From contig VXAZ01007605.1 of NCBI GenBank assembly GCA_013399875.1, positions 172,217-236,216 on the forward strand: 64,000 nt of DNA. Direction: 5' to 3'. Of the stretch, positions 35,001 through 50,000 are shown piece by piece. Origin of the DNA: Gymnorhina tibicen (lineage: Eukaryota; Chordata; Aves; Passeriformes; Artamidae). Position numbers and translations under genes: made by a program. The notes below the pieces were generated by a model. The model was not told where the DNA came from. It saw only the letters and a program-made list of their open reading frames with translations, and ran no database searches. Position 1 is the stretch's first letter, and every line of letters starts with the position of its first letter.

Positions 35001-38000
35001 CTCTCTTGGATTTCACCAAAAACTGAGGCTTTTTCTTAACAAACGAGTGACCTCACTGATGCTGTGCTGAGCCTGAGGAACCTGTGAGTGCAGGGGCTGT
35101 TTCCAGAATATCTCCTGCTCCAGGATCCCCAGGGGCTTGGGACTGTGTCTCCTTCAGCCACAGCCTCGGTGTGCTGTGGGATATTTACCTGGAGCACCAG
35201 ATTCTCCTGGCTTTAAACTGAAACAGGGCAGGGTGAGGTGGGACACAGGGAAGGAATTGTTCCCTGGGAGAGTGGGGAGGCCCTGGGATGGGTTTCCCAG
35301 AGAAGCTGTGGCTGCCCCTGGATCCCTGGAAGTGTCCCAGGCCGGGTTGGACGGGGCTTGGAGCAGCCTGGGACGGTGGAAGGTGTCGGGGCTGGAATTG
35401 GATCCTTTCCAATGTCCCTTCCAACCCAAACCACTCCGTGATTCTGTGATTTTTCTTTGATATTCACAAGGAAATGAAGCCTTTCTTTCCCCCCTCGCAA
35501 GAACAGTCAAGTGAGAATCTCCAGGTCTGTGTCCAGGCCGTGTGTGTTGCTCCTTATCCAGAATTCCCAGTGGCTGAGCTGCATTTTGTGCTGGGAGGAG
35601 GTTTTGGGGAACGTGGCTTTAGAAGCTCTGTAACCTGTCTTTTAGCCCAGCTCTCAACCCCACTGCTGCATCTGGAGGTGAATTTACAGCCTGGTTGTCC
35701 CTCTCTTCCACAGATTTAATGATTTTTAATTAATAAAGTCAGTGCTCTGGAGTCTCTGCCAGTTAATCGCTGCCCCTGGGAACTCTTGCTAATTGCCAGG
35801 AGCTCGTTTAAAAGATCACAGAATCATGGAATGGTTTGGCTTGGAAGGGACCTTGAAGCTCATCTCGTTCCAACCCCCCACATGATGCTGATGTTGAATC
35901 TTCTATACATCAGCCAAAATATTATTTAATTTCTCTAGAAATGGAGGTTTATTTTTTGTAGGTTAGGATTTGTTTTTTCGGGGTTTATTTGAATTTTTTA
36001 AAGATTAATTCATCTTTCTCCCTCTCTGCACCTACCAGTCTTCTGCTACCACTGCCAACTTTGCACCCACCCTTGAGAGTAAAATAAACACAACTCTTGG
36101 AGTGATGGAACATGTTAATTCAAGTGTTTCTGTGGGCAGGTGTTTCCTTTTGTTTTCCCTAGTCCTAAAGGAATGACTGACAGCTCCTAGGGAGAGAGCA
36201 GAGCCTGGCTTTGCTTTTGGGCTCCCGTGTCAGACCAGGGCAGCGCATCCCGATGGAAAAATGGAACAGCTCAGTGTCTGTCACCTCCCTGGGTGGGAGA
36301 GCACATCCAGAGCAGCCCCTGTCTGGTTTTTGTTCTCTTGACAGGGCTTTTTCTTGCCGCTGACCCCAAACTGGCTCCTCCTGTTCCTGGAGAAATCCTC
36401 GTTGGCGTGGCAGCCCCCGGCACGTCCCCGAGCAGGGTGGGATGCATGGGCAGCTGTGCTGGGAGATAAATGCACTTAGTGCAGAGAAAAAGAGTCAAAA
36501 CCAGCCCTGAAAAGCAAACTGGGTTCAGGAGAATGGAGATAAAGGCGAATTTTGTGATGCTGGAAAGAGAACATGGAAGAGGAGCTGGAAATTAGCGTGG
36601 CACGGAGTGGGGCTGGGAGGGCACAGGGGGGATCTGAGGAAGCTGCCAGGGCTTTCTGCACTGGGAGTAGAAATGATCGAGAGCCACTTCTGTGATGATC
36701 TAACCCTGGGTGTAAGGAAAGGCGAGGAGACAGTTTTCCCCTCAAAGCACAGCAGGGCCCTCAGGAAAATCCCTGGGATCACGGCGGGGTTGGAAGGGAG
36801 CTCTGGAGATCACCCAGCCCCAGGCAGGGCACCTGGAGCGGGTGGCACAGGGACCCATCCGGGTGGGGTTGGAATGTCTGGAGAGGGAGGCTCCACACCC
36901 TCCCTGGGCAGCTGCTCCAGGGCTCTGCCACCCTCCAGGGAATGAAGCTCTTCCTCAGTTAATTAAAGAAAGGAAACGAGGGCAAAACGAGAAGGTGTGT
37001 GAGGAACTGAGCTCCAGATGAGTGTGGGCAGCTTCACTGAGTTTAAGGGAAATGTGTTCTCTGACTGTGCTCTTCCTCCCCAGCTCACATCTACTGAGTT
37101 TTTGGGAAGTCTTTACGGACCAGCAGCAGCAATGCTGGTGGGGTTGGAGTCTGGCTCTTACAGTGGGTGCATTAAATAACCCCCTCCCCCAGATTCCATC
37201 TAGGTTTCACCTCCAAAGCCTGATAATGCACCTAAAGAACCATTCCCAATGCATTAGAGGATGTGTGAGTGCTGGGAGCCTCCAGTGATCCTGATTTAGT
37301 CAATGGTGTTTGTGTATTTAATTGTTAGAGAGAATTTCCATCCAGTTCCCAATCTGTTTTCTCCTTCCTCCTCCATTCTTTCTCCTCCACACCACGCCAG
37401 AGCTCAGGGCATTTGTGCCTCGCTTACAACTGGCCCTGGATTTCCCCTTTCCACCAGATTTTTGGGTGCCAATCCTGCGCCTGCTCCCTGCAAAGTGCCA
37501 GATGTGTTGGCAGCCTGGCAGGAATGATTTTGATATAAAATAAGGAATAATTCAGCTTCTGTGCCCTCACGGAGCTGCAGTGAGGCAGTGGATTCATGGT
37601 TAACCTCAGTCATGCTTAATGCAAAATGCTCATAAAATAAATTCCCTTTCTGTTGAAACTTTGAGAGCGGGAGGAAAATGCAGGAGATAATTTAGTGGGG
37701 GGATTGTGGTCATAGGTCAGAATAACAAGATAATGTCTTTTTTTCCAGGCTGGGAGCAATAAAAAGAACAGTTGCATGTGGTAAAAACAGTATGTTCTGG
37801 ACTCTGTGCCAGCAGAAAAAAAAGAGAGGATTTTGCAAATTGAACGAAATCTTTGGTTCATGTAGGTTAACAGCGTTTGTTAAGAAAGTCTGCAGGCAAA
37901 AGGTGTTCCATAAGGAATAAAAATTCCTATATCCAGCAGCAGTCCTGTGAGCTGTAGGGAAGGAAGGCTGTGATAGGCTGGAGGATAATTTATTCAGGCT

Positions 38001-41000
38001 TCCTAGAATTTCTTTGAAAAACGTACACATTGATCCAGAGATGTTTTTGCTTCGCCAGATCTGCCCAAATTTTTCTAACCCAGTCCATTTATCTTGAGGA
38101 GCAGCCTGTTGTTTTCCCTGATAATGGTAACCAGACTTGTGGTGAGGCCAGACACAGTGGCATGCAAAACAAGGCACAATTCATCCAAACCACTGTATTT
38201 TTCAGATGGCACCTGGTACTGGGAGCAGAAAGCAGCCAGTGTGACCTATCCTGGCTCAGGATAAAAAGGAAAGGATCAAATAATAAAAAGATATATTAAC
38301 GATTTGCAAATGTATAAAAATATATTCAGGACAGGGCATGAAGTTCTGATTTCAGCAGGAAAAAAAAAACTCGAGGGGATGAGTTGCTACATACATCAAC
38401 AATAAATATTTTTCCTTGCAAATTCCTAAATATAAGGAAGGAATTCCTCCCTGTGAGGGTGGGGAGGCCCTGGCACAGGGTGCCCAGAGCAGCTGTGGCT
38501 GCCCCTGGATCCCTGGCAGTGCCCAAGGCTGGGCTGGACAGGGCTTGGAGCACCCTGGGACAGTGGGAGGTGTCCCTGCCCTGGCAGGGGTGGAGGAGAT
38601 GAGCTTTAGGGTCCCTTCCAGCCCGAAGCATTCCCTGGTTGTGTGGCCCTGCTGCAGCTGATAATCTGCTGCTCGCAGTGCTAAATCAGGATTGCACAAT
38701 CCAACGTTTGCCTCATCCTGTCGTTACTCATCGCTGTGAACTCGCCCCTGACACGGGGTGACTCAACCCAAAGGTCGCGGTGGAAAAGCAGTTTGGAGGG
38801 CTCTGAGCTGCTTTTATGTTATATTTTATGGACTACTCCTGGCTTGCAGTCTGATAAACCCCAGTGCAGGGGTTGGAAATCCAGATGCTGCTCGCTCTGG
38901 GTCCTGCTCGGGGTGAAAAGGAGGCGCTGCTTGGCCTGAACTCTGCCACCTTCTTTGGGGACTGCAAGGGTTGTGGAAACCAGGAACTGGTGACACTGTC
39001 TGTACCACAGAGGTCTCCTTTAAGGGCACTGAATGAAAGAGAAGTTATGTAACTGGATGTTGCTCACAATAAATTCCTGTACAGCTCTCCGCGGAAGGGC
39101 TGAGTGACCCCTCACTCAGCAAACCTTGTTTTACTCCACAAAGTTGAGCAAACATGGAAATCAAATCCAAATGGTCCGTGTCAGTGGACACTGAAATATT
39201 GCTGGAGTGTTTTCTGCCCAGTTCCTATTAGCAGTGTCAGGAATCCTGGAAGTTTGGTTTATGTCTGGAATGGGAGTCTCATCCTCGGCCCTGTGTTCCG
39301 TCCTCCCCTGGGGTGGGGATGGGTCCTGAGCTCAGTTCCAGTTTCTGGTTAGTCCTAAATCCACTACTTTTGGCATTGCCTGCACAGGTTAATTGGAGTG
39401 AGGGCCTAGTATTCCTTTGAATTTAATTTATTTATTTAATTAAATCCCCAGTATTCCTTTTTTCCCCCCCCAGACAATTTGAGAAACTGGGAAAGAAATA
39501 AAAAAGCTTCTTAATATATTGAGTGTGGCTGTAGGTGGGTACAGCTGTGTGCTGCTGATGGTCTTACATTTGAATAAGAGGGAAGATGATTAGTGATTGA
39601 TTAATTATCTTTCTGCTGGGCCTGGTCCTTGGTAACGTGTTATTTAGAAAATAATGTAGCCAGTAAATATGAGGAAAAACCCAAATTTTGATTGGGATCT
39701 CTGGCTACATCCTAAATGATTGTCACTGCTTGATGTACTCCTTTTAAATGATTAAACAAGTTACTGTTCACTATTGATTATCATTTCTTAACGATAATTT
39801 TGCTTAGCCGTGTTTTAATCTCATGGTTTTGGGGTTGGGGAAGAACAAGGTTCAAAGCTGTTGGCTGCTGGAAATTTGCTGTGCTCTGAGAATATCCCGG
39901 AGTTGCAGTAACCTTCATTTTTAGGGCATGGCAACACCGGGCCCGGAGTGGTTTCTTAATAAAAGAGATCTCTGAGGGCAAGTTGGACATCTGGCCTGGC
40001 TGCACCGGTTCCTGTGCGGGCCAGAACGTCAGTGACAGTAATTTTTTGGTCACCGTCGGGGTGAATTTGGGAGTTTGTTTCTCTCAGATGTCGCGAGCCC
40101 GCTGTGCTCACCGGGAAGCCAGCTGGGGGGGAGGTGGTGCGAACTTCAGGGATGCTGGCCGTCCCCTGAGCCCCACCTCTTTGCTCAGGCTGTCCCGATG
40201 TGTGTTTCAGAGGATTACCCCAACGGGACGTGGCTGGGCGACGAGAACAACCCCGAGATGCGGGTGCGCTGCCCCATCACGCCCGCGGACATGCTGCACA
40301 TCAGCACCAACTGCCGCACGGCCGAGAAGATGGCCCTCACCCTGCTGGATTACCTCTTCCACAGGGAGATCCAGGCCATCTCCAACCTCTCGGGCCAGGG
40401 GAAGCACGGCAAGAAGCAGCTGGATCCTCTCATGATCTACGGGATTCGCTGTGAGTGAAACTCGGGAGCTCGGAGGGTGCGGGTAGGGCAGGAACGGACG
40501 CGTTCAATGATGTTTGAAGAGTGGCTTTGATGCGTGTTGAGATGTCCTGCTGGCTTTTGTTTCTGAAGGAGGTTTAAGACTTTTAGGAAGAAGTCCTAAT
40601 GGGCTGGTTTACTTCAGTTGGCGGGTATTCACCAGGAATTCCTCAGTCTTTTGTTCTGAATTCCGACTTCTTTGCAAGCGCAGTAAACATTGTGGAAATA
40701 ATAAGTAACACAAATTTCAGCACTGTTCAGGTGCGGTCAAATGACCAGCACGGTCCTGAACCACGTGTTTTGACGTCCCATTCGTGTCTCTTTTTTTCAA
40801 AAGACTTGCTGAGATTGTGATGGATGCGTTGGCAATCTCAGGATCATAAAATCTGTGGGTTCACAGCGGGAATGCACAGGATGCTGATGGATTTCTGTCT
40901 GCTCCATGCGCACGAGTCATTGGATTATTGAAACTGTTACGGAGCTGTGAACTGCTGTTACTTGTGTTAAAGGCACGATATTTGTTCATTTAAAAGGAAT

Positions 41001-44000
41001 CAAGTGTGGTTTCATAGAGAACAAAGGCACAGCCACTGGTTGGAGATGAAAAGAGGAGTCTGGATGTTCTGGTGTGGCGACTTCCAGTGAACACATTGAG
41101 GACAGCCAAGTCTGTTCCCTGTGCTGTACTTCCAGGAAATTAGGATAACCAGGATTTTGGGAGAAGGTTCTTCTGCCAGGTGGTGGTTGAGCACTGCAAT
41201 CAGGGAATGGGCACGGCCCTGCCAGAGCTCCAGGAGCGTTTGGACAACGCTGCCAGGGACGGGCTGGGGTTGTTGGGGTGTCTGTGCAGGGCCAGGAGCG
41301 ATCCTTGAACTGGGTTCTAATAAACCAGGAGGTCTTGTTGGTAAAACATCCCTTACAGTCACGTTTTGTGTGGGTCACCAGCGGGCCTGGAGTGGGAATA
41401 GTTTGTTCTGCTGGTGAGTTTTGGATGGAATTGGCAATTTGAAGCGCCAGGTGAGGCTCGAGAACGTGTCCTTAGGGGATTATTTGGGGGGGTGTTTGAA
41501 GAACTGGCTGTGTGGTAGTCACAGGGAAGGGAATGTGAACAGTGTTTGGTGATGATGGCAGGAGACACGCTCCTGTTGACCTGCTGTTGTTTCCAGTGGT
41601 TTTCAGGCTATTTTGGGGAAATTGAAAACCAAATCTAACCCCCTCAGGTGGCTGCATTAGGGCAATTCTTGCTTCATGATTTACCTGAAGGAGAAGACTT
41701 CAGGCTTCTTTTACAGATACATTAAATATGTGTTTTTAAGAGAGATGGTAATTCAAATGAATGCTGATCTGCAAAGCCTTTTTTTCTGCTGATCTCATCA
41801 GCGTCATCGATGTTGTTCCTGTGCGTTTTTAAAACGTGGCTTTTTGCTGGGAGCTTTCAGAAACACTAAGGAATGGATCTTGCTCCGGTGTTACAGCAAT
41901 TCCCAGGCAGTTCTTTCCCCACCCCTTAAATCAGAGAGCACAAATCCCATGGGTCAGCGTGTAACTGGTTGTGGAGGAAGATGAGACGCTTGCCAGTGTG
42001 AGCATGGGGAAGGAATGTGTCCGTGTGACCAAGGGCTCAAGCTGGGGATTATGTCATTGCTGTGAGGCATTCTGACCATGAAAAAATTGGATTATGGAAG
42101 TGATCCCTGCAGCTGGAGAAGGTCTGGAATGGCACAGATGTGAGAGCAGGGGATCATGAGCAGCAGTCAGTGTCTGACTTTGATGCCATGAGCACGGCTT
42201 GGGATCCAGGCATCCGAAACAACTTCATCCCTTCCTAATGCTGGCTGGTGTGTTGCTTTCTTTTGGGAGCCAGGCCATACAAAAATAGGGATTTCTGGAA
42301 AAAAAATAGACCCTGTGTGGATCTGGCCAGAGATGACTGGTTTGGGTAGTGAAATGTTGATGCTTCTTGAGATTCGCTACCAGCAAGGACAGAGACTCCT
42401 GTGGCAACCAGCGAAGAAAACACACGAAAAGTTGATGGAGCAGCAAATTTAACAGTGAGAACAGTGCTCCAGGAATGATGATTTCACTTAATAACCTCGT
42501 ATGTCATCACTGGGAGCAATTAAGTGGGAGTGGAATTGGATTCCAGCAGCCTGGTGAGGAATGTGGAGGACTCGGCTCTCGAGGATGGGATCGTGCCCGT
42601 GCTCAGTTCAGTGGCAGAAGTCCTGCTGAGCTCACGTGTGCCGTGATTCCATCCCTGTGTTCCCTGCCTGGGAAGAGCCCTGCCATCCCATATCCCCTTT
42701 CCCAGTCCACACACATCTGGTTTTCACCCACGAAGTGCTGTCCCAGAAAATCGACCCGAACCCGAGTTGTCCTGGCGTGGGAACCCCCTCAGTGCTGGTG
42801 CCACCAGTGGGGTTTGCTCCTGCTCTGAGCACTCCTGCTTGGATGCCTCAATTCAAACAGAAATGAAAAATCCAATGTCATCAGCCTGGCCTGTGCCAAT
42901 CCCAGCCAGAGGAGCCCAAGGAAATAGAAAGGATTGGATTTTTCCTTTCGTTTCAAGTTTCTTGCAGTTTGTCAGTGGAAAGCTATTCCAGCCTTTTTCT
43001 TCTTTTTTCTACAAGAAAAACACTGAGCAAATCTGTATTTAATAGAGAAAGTATTTTATATAACATGCAGAAAGTATAGAAAACGAAGAGATGGGTGTTT
43101 ATTAAAAATCCTTGATGCTCTGCAGAAGGTTTACCACAAGAAGAGAGGAAAGTTTATCTTTGCAAGTCTAAATTTTCACTTGTGGGAGGAATTTGCTTGC
43201 GGGGTGGCAGTGGTATTGAGGAGAGCTTTTGGGCAAGAAACCAGAATGACTTAAACACAATCTCTGTCATTAAATAGCTCATTACCTCAGCCCTGCTAAA
43301 AATGGAGACATTTGCTGGTGAAATACGATACAAGAACATCCTCAGTTGTAATTTTCTTTGCCTAACAGAAAATACAGGTTTGGCTCTTTGGAGATTTCAC
43401 AGCAATTTCCACGAGCGAGTTGGAAAAATCCAGATTCCCAAATTCAGAATTTTGCAGTCATAAGAAATGGTGTAAGAGAAAAGATGATTTTCCACGGCAT
43501 GTTGGGAAAAATGGAGAGGGGAGTTCTGAAGCTCAGAAAAGAAAATTTATCAGTAGCCCTTATTCTTCAAAATAATCAAAGCATGAAATGAAAACAAAAT
43601 AACATTAGTTACTTATAGTTTTGATTATATTTGATCTATATTATTGTGTGTAACTTTGTGTATCGTTCCTCTGCAAGCCTCTCGCTCTGCACATGGCTTT
43701 TTGCAGACTCTCACCAATCATTTTCCCACTTATTTGTCAGTTCTGGTTAATTATCCCAAGAGGATGGAAGATCAGAACTTGCAGACTTAATGCAGGATTT
43801 GTGGCCGGGTGGAGGAAGGAGATCCAAACGCATGAACTGCATCAAGGGGACCCTGTGCCCTTGTGTTACTGGACCCCAAAATTCCAATTTTGGCTGCAGA
43901 CAGCATCTGCTGCTCAGGGAATTACTTATGCACGTGGAAATAACTCTCGTGTTAGGGGCAGGATTGTTGCTGAAAAAAAACCCCTTTAAAAACATAAATC

Positions 44001-47000
44001 CCCCACCAAACCTCCCATGCTCGCAGAGGGGAGAAATGGTGGTGAGTTTTCCCATCTGCTTCCAAGACTTTCATAGAGTGAATTTTCCCATTTTCCTTTC
44101 AGTTTCACCCAGAATGCACCCCTGGCTTTAACCACCATAAAACAAAGCGTTAGCTGAGAATACCTAATGATAAAATCTGATTTTTCCCTCCGAACGATGC
44201 GTTTTCTGCTTGAAATGCCAAACAACTTCCCCTTTTTAAGGCCCAAAAACGCAGCACAGAAAGAAATCCCTCATCAAAGCTCGGTGTTCCTGTTATATAA
44301 AACATTGCTTCCAGTAGGGATGGGAGCACTTTTCCTACTGCAGGAGCTGAAAGAGATGTTAATACACTCTGAAAGGAGTTGTGTCCTCAGCAGAGGCCAA
44401 ATGGAATTAAACACTGGCTCTGCTTCCCAAAAATCCACACACCAGCGCTGGGGCTGCAGCCCACACACGGCTGCTTAATAGGAACCACATTTGGCTGTGG
44501 AATGGATGTCAGGGAGATGAGTTTATGTATGGGGAGAGAGATAGAAACACAAATATTGGTGCGCGCAGCCCGAAGCGCAGGCAGGTTGGGCCGGGTGGAA
44601 AACGCGTGGGGAGCTCAGCAGTGCAGCTCCAGCTCTTAACGAGGAGTCGGAGCTCCGTAACAGCGCAGGAGGAACAGCAAATAGATCCCATTGCCGTCCT
44701 TCTCGAGGGTTATCCCGCTTGGAAGTGCTGGAGGAAGGGCAGGAAGTTCTCATGGATGAGCTGGGCTCGGGTGTTTCTCACCAGAGGAGCTGGATTGTGA
44801 GGCACTGCAGGCTGGTGCTGTTTTATGGGATGTTTATCGTGGAATCCCGGAGTGGTTTGGGTTGGAAGGACCTTAAAGATCCATTCCCACCCACTGTTGT
44901 GGGCAGGGACACCTTCCACTGTCCCAGGCTGCTCCAAGCCCCGTCCAGCCTGGCCTTGGGCACTGCCAGGGATCCAGGGGCAGCCACAGCTGCTCTGGGA
45001 AATCCATTCCGGGGCCTCCCCACCCTCACGGGGAATGATTGCTTCCCAAAATCCCACCTAACCCTGTCCCTGGCAGTGGAAGCCATTCCCCGTGTCCTGG
45101 CACTCCAGACCCTTGTAAATCATTTCTCTCCATCTTCTGTCTCTGTCCAGGTGCTCTAAACAAACACTGCAGTTACTGAGGACACGCATTATCAATAGAA
45201 AATATCATTACTATTTTCTATTCTTTTACTTTTCCACCTCCAAAAGCCTTTTTTATTACTGCCTTTTTATTAACTCTACCAATTTTTCCGTTTTCCTCAT
45301 TTCCTTCCCAATATTTGTACCGGTTTTTTTTTTGCGTTTTCTTCGTCTTCCTTTCATTTCCTGTTTATAATTTTGGGCTTCTCGTGTCTCATTTCTGAAC
45401 ATCCCACAAGTCGCTGGCTGCTGAGTGCTCAATAACACGCCGTGGTTTGAACGTGTGACACCTCCACGCCGCAGTCCTGAGCGCCAGCACTCGTGGGTGC
45501 GCACCCAGACCTTGGATTCCGTCTGGAGGTGCTGGAGAGCCTCAGGGAAAATGATCCAAGCTGGCGTTTTATCCTTTCACATTTTATCAGCACCGGGAAC
45601 TGATGGATTCCTGTGATCTGGATATTGGCAGTTCCTGTTTTGATCCCTCCCCCTGCCAGCTCCCTCAGGAATCAGCCGTGGATACTCTGGAGGGATGGGA
45701 CAGTGGCACTGCTCAACGCAGGAGTTTCCTGAGGATCCCTGAGCTGTTGAACCCACGTGCTGCTTCCTCATGGTCTGGGATAACAACTCCTCTTCCCAGC
45801 GCTGGGAGCCTGAACAGGAGTCCTGTGGTTTGTGCCTGATGGATGAGCTAATCCTGTGGTCCCTGGAAATACTTGGTGCCAACATTTTCTTCTCCCAGTG
45901 ATAAATACCACAGGCTGTAGTTCTTGGGAAGTAAAGAGCGACTTCAGCCCGTTCCTGTGGTGTTATCACAGAACCCTGGAATTGTTTGCTTTGGAAGGGG
46001 CTGGAATCAGTCCTTTCCAAAGCCCTGGGTGGACAGGGACGCTTTGCACTAGAGCAGGGTGCTCGGGTCGGAGGCTGTGGGACATTTCTCCTCCTCTGGA
46101 TGGCTCAGGGGGAGGACAGGTTTCACTCGAGGCCGAAGGGCTGAGTGAGAGCAGAGGAGAATTTGCCCAGTTCTGCAGCATCGTGCCCGTGGCAGATGAG
46201 GGGAGCTGGGGCAGGTCCTGCTGAGCTTTGTGCTGGTCAGAACCCGGGCTCTGAGCCTCGCCAGGGCTCTGCTCCCCCCGGCAGGCTGGGGAAAGCGGGG
46301 CTGGGCTTTGCTGGGAAGGCCACGAGCGGTGGCTTTGTTAGGGACAGAGCCGAGGGAGAGGCTGCAGAGCTGCTGAACTCTCCCCCCCTCGGGAGCAAAG
46401 TCTGAGAGTTCAGCACATCTTTAAAAAGCAAGAAGTGAAAGAAATCATTTCCGTTGGGCTTTTCTCCTGTCTGAAGAGCTTTAATTCCTGTTGGTCCAGC
46501 GCCCTCGGGAAGGGCCTCGTGCTGCTGCTGCTGCTCTCACACGTTGTCTCCCCCAGAGCTGCACAAGTCTGGCTCCAGTTCCACGGAGCTGCTGCTTTGT
46601 GAATCAATTAAATGCTGCCTCATGCAGGGCGCTGATAACCTCTTTTGAGGCCAGGCAGGAAGATAATGGGAGAACCCACTGAGTTTATCTCAGCACCACA
46701 GTTCTCATCCATGGCATCAATGCTGGCACTTGCTTTCGGCTGGAGCTCGGTGCTGCCTGGAGTTTGCTGCTTTCCTGGGCACTCCTCTTGATTTCAATTA
46801 CTTTCCTGGCCGGTCCCTGTTAATAAACTGAAGAAAAGGCAGCAATTTTTGAGGAAAGAAAAGAAATGGGGTGTTTTCTCTCTCCTCCTCCTCCTCCTCG
46901 CACTTCTCTTGTTGTTCTTGCGTTATACAAGTGAGGAATTAAATTTTCCATTCTTGGAAAAGCAGCAGCGGAGTCTGTCAGTCCCCACTGATGTGTGTGA

Positions 47001-50000
47001 TGTGCTGTCAGGCACTTGCGAGTCCCGGGCTCTCCAGAAAATAGAAAATGAACGTATGAGGTCACTTGGACCATCTCTTTCCACACTCCTTCCATCCCTC
47101 AGTGCTTTTCCCTTTTGGCCAGACTTAGTTCAAGTACGTGCTGAAGTGTGCAGGTCTTCACTGCTGGAGAGGCACTAAAAGCAGTCCTGTGAGGCTGGGA
47201 ATAGAAAAGCAGCTTTTTCAGGGGCTTGAAGTGTTGTTTCAGGAGCGTATAAAGAAAAAAAGGGCAAGTTGGGTAATTTGAAGATGGGCTCTTTGGGAAA
47301 GTTTCTGCTGCAGCTGCTGTAACTCAGTTAAGTGCTGGTTTTTGTCATGATAATCTAGGGAGCTTGCAGGGATTTCAGAGGTCATTAGATATTAGATTAT
47401 CATTATTAGATCATTATTAGATTAAATACCCCTGTATGAACAACCCCTGGTGTCAGCAAGGAGCACTGGGCTGCTCCTACCTCATGTCTTGGGTGTGATG
47501 TGCAGGACTCACCTCTATCAGCACTGAAGATCCATCCCAGCTCTGGAGTTCCAAGAGGAACAGAGGCTTCTTTGTGTCCCTGTTGTACCCAGGCTGTTTT
47601 CCTTGGGTTGATTCCTCCCACATGGAACCTCTCCAGTGTTTTGACTGTCTGCAGTGGAGTCACTGCAGCCCTGCTGTCCCTTCAGGGCTGGTTCAGAGGG
47701 CGCAGGCTGTGCTCTGCTCTCCCCACGTGCACGGGAGGCTGCTGCCTCCCCGCTGCCGCTCGGGCAGAAATGAAACCTCCCCCCGAACTTCCAGCGGGCT
47801 CCAAACAAGAAATATTTGGTATTGGAAGCCTATAAATGGCAAAAATTGAGCTTTTATGGGGTGGTTTAGGCAGACACAAAGAGTCTGAGGAAGTGTTTGA
47901 TCCCTGACACTGGGAGAGAGGAGAAGCAGCTCAGCCGGGCGCGGATTGATCAGCCCCAAACGAACCTACATCCATCTGGAACGGGCACCGCTGCCCGCGG
48001 GGAGAGCTGGCAGCTCTGGAACACAGCTCCAGAAAGCTTTTCCTTCCCTGCCTTCGAACTTCCTGCTCTGCCTTTCCCAAGGGTTAAAACGGGGATCGAG
48101 GAGATGCCTGGAGCCGGCTGCGAGTTGATGAGCCCAGTGGGGTGAGCCCATCGGGATGAGCCCAGGATGAACCCATCGGGATGAGCCCATTGGAATGAGC
48201 CCGTCAGGATGAGCACAGGGTGAACCCACTGGGATGAGCCCATCAGGGTGAGCCCATCAGGGTGAGCCCATCAGGATGAGCCCACCGGGATGAGCCCATC
48301 AGGATGAGCCCAGGGTGAGCCCACCGAGATGAGTCCAGAATGAACCCATGGATGAGCCCATTGGGATGAGCCCGTCAGGGTGAGCCCAGGATGAACACAC
48401 CGGGATGAGCCCATTGGGATGAGCCCGTCAGGATGAGCACAGGGTGAACCCACTGGGATGAGCCCATCAGGGTGAGCCCATCAGGATGAGCCCACCGGGA
48501 TGAGCCCATTGGGATGAGCCCGTCAGGGTGAGCCCAGGATGAACCCACGGATGAGCCTGTCGGGATGAGCCCAGGATGAACCCACTGGGATGAGCCCATG
48601 GGGATGGCAAATGCCCAGCACGTGCCGCCAAGGAGAACTCCCAGCTGGATTCACACCCCCCCTGCTGCCCTTCCCAAGCCTGTGGAAAGGGTTGGCAGGG
48701 CACAGTTCCATGCTGGGGGGATTTGCTTCCGTTCGACTCGCAGCCTCCCAGACTGGGAACGTGGCACCCCACTAGATGGCAATATTTGAATGCTGATGGC
48801 TCCTTCCATAAATCAGAATAAAATGGGTTCTGCTTGTTGTAAAATAGGTAAAAATAGCCTGGCTGCTTTTCCAGAGAGGTCCTGAGGTGTGAGTGAGTGT
48901 AGGAGCTCTCCTGCTTTGGAACGGGATTCTTTGGTGGAATTTGGAGATTCCAGATCCTAATTAACTCTAATTTTTTATTTTTGAAACTCCTGGTAGGGTT
49001 CTTTTAATGTGAAGAACAAAGGCATTGAAAATAACTTAAATTTTCCCATCTCCTCTGAATTTGTGACTTGTTAAAGATGAAACGTTCAGACAAATACTCT
49101 AAATAAACATTAATGAAGAGAGTAAGGACTTGGTAGCTGAATTTGCCTTCCCTCTTCCCTCTCTCCAAGTTCCCAGCAGCTCCTCCCCTCTCTTTTTGGA
49201 CATCGTGGATGAGAGCAATGTCATGGAAAGTGATTTTTGTTGACAGGATGGATTTCCAGGCGTGTGACACTGGAGGAGCCTCCAAGGCTCTGCCATCCCT
49301 CCCCTCCTGCATCCCAAAGCTAAACATCCCGAATTTCGGAGGGGGAAGTGCCTCCCAGCTGTGGAGATCATCTCCCCCAGCTGTCACACGAGTAAACAAT
49401 TCCTGTTTTCCAATGATTTCAATATGGGCAGGGCAAGCCTGGATGAGGTTTGGAGAATCAAAGCCTGAAGGCTCAAGGAGGAATTCCAGAGGTGCTTCAG
49501 TTTTTCCTCTGCTCCCCCAGCGTTTAGAGCAGCAGATTTTGCTGTCATGTGCTCGTGGTTTAATCAAAAGGACTCCAAATGTATGACCCTGCTGAGAAAA
49601 AATGAATTTTGGGAGCCAAAACCCCCAAAAATCAGCCCCTTCTCCTCTCTGAGCAGGCAGGAGCTGAAGCCTTTGTTTCTGGTAGTATCCATCATACTCC
49701 TGTCAATTTAAAAAGGATTCTGTCCATCACTTGAAGCATTTAAATGATGAATTCCCCATCCTGTTGCTTTTCTTTCGATTTTAAAAATTAGAGGGAGTTG
49801 GAAAATGAAGGAGCAGTGACCCAAATCTGCTCGGATTCTGTATTTAATATAAATAAATCTTCATTTTACACGCGTGGCTGTCGGATTCTGTGCCACGCTT
49901 CCCCAAATCTTTCCCAAAGGCACTGAGACCAGCAGGAATTTCCGGGCCACCTCAGCCTAACTCTGCCAAGTCCACGAAAATACTGATTTACCTTGTAATT

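Larger units (their letters stand above)
31662..40210 (+). other. BANP: BANP coding intron 5 (8.5 kb)
   Basis: GT-AG, phase 1. Holds CR1 copies at 32.0, 34.0, 35.2, 35.8, 36.8 and 38.4 kb and a 15-bp tandem repeat at 33.6 kb. The stretches 32540-33600, 36960-38430 and 38640-40070 show nothing recognisable beyond AT-rich patches around 39400-39800. Confidence 0.9.

Noticed and set aside
48124..48606. CRISPR-like array
   Set aside because: Units are contiguous 14-bp repeats without spacers, in an animal intron.
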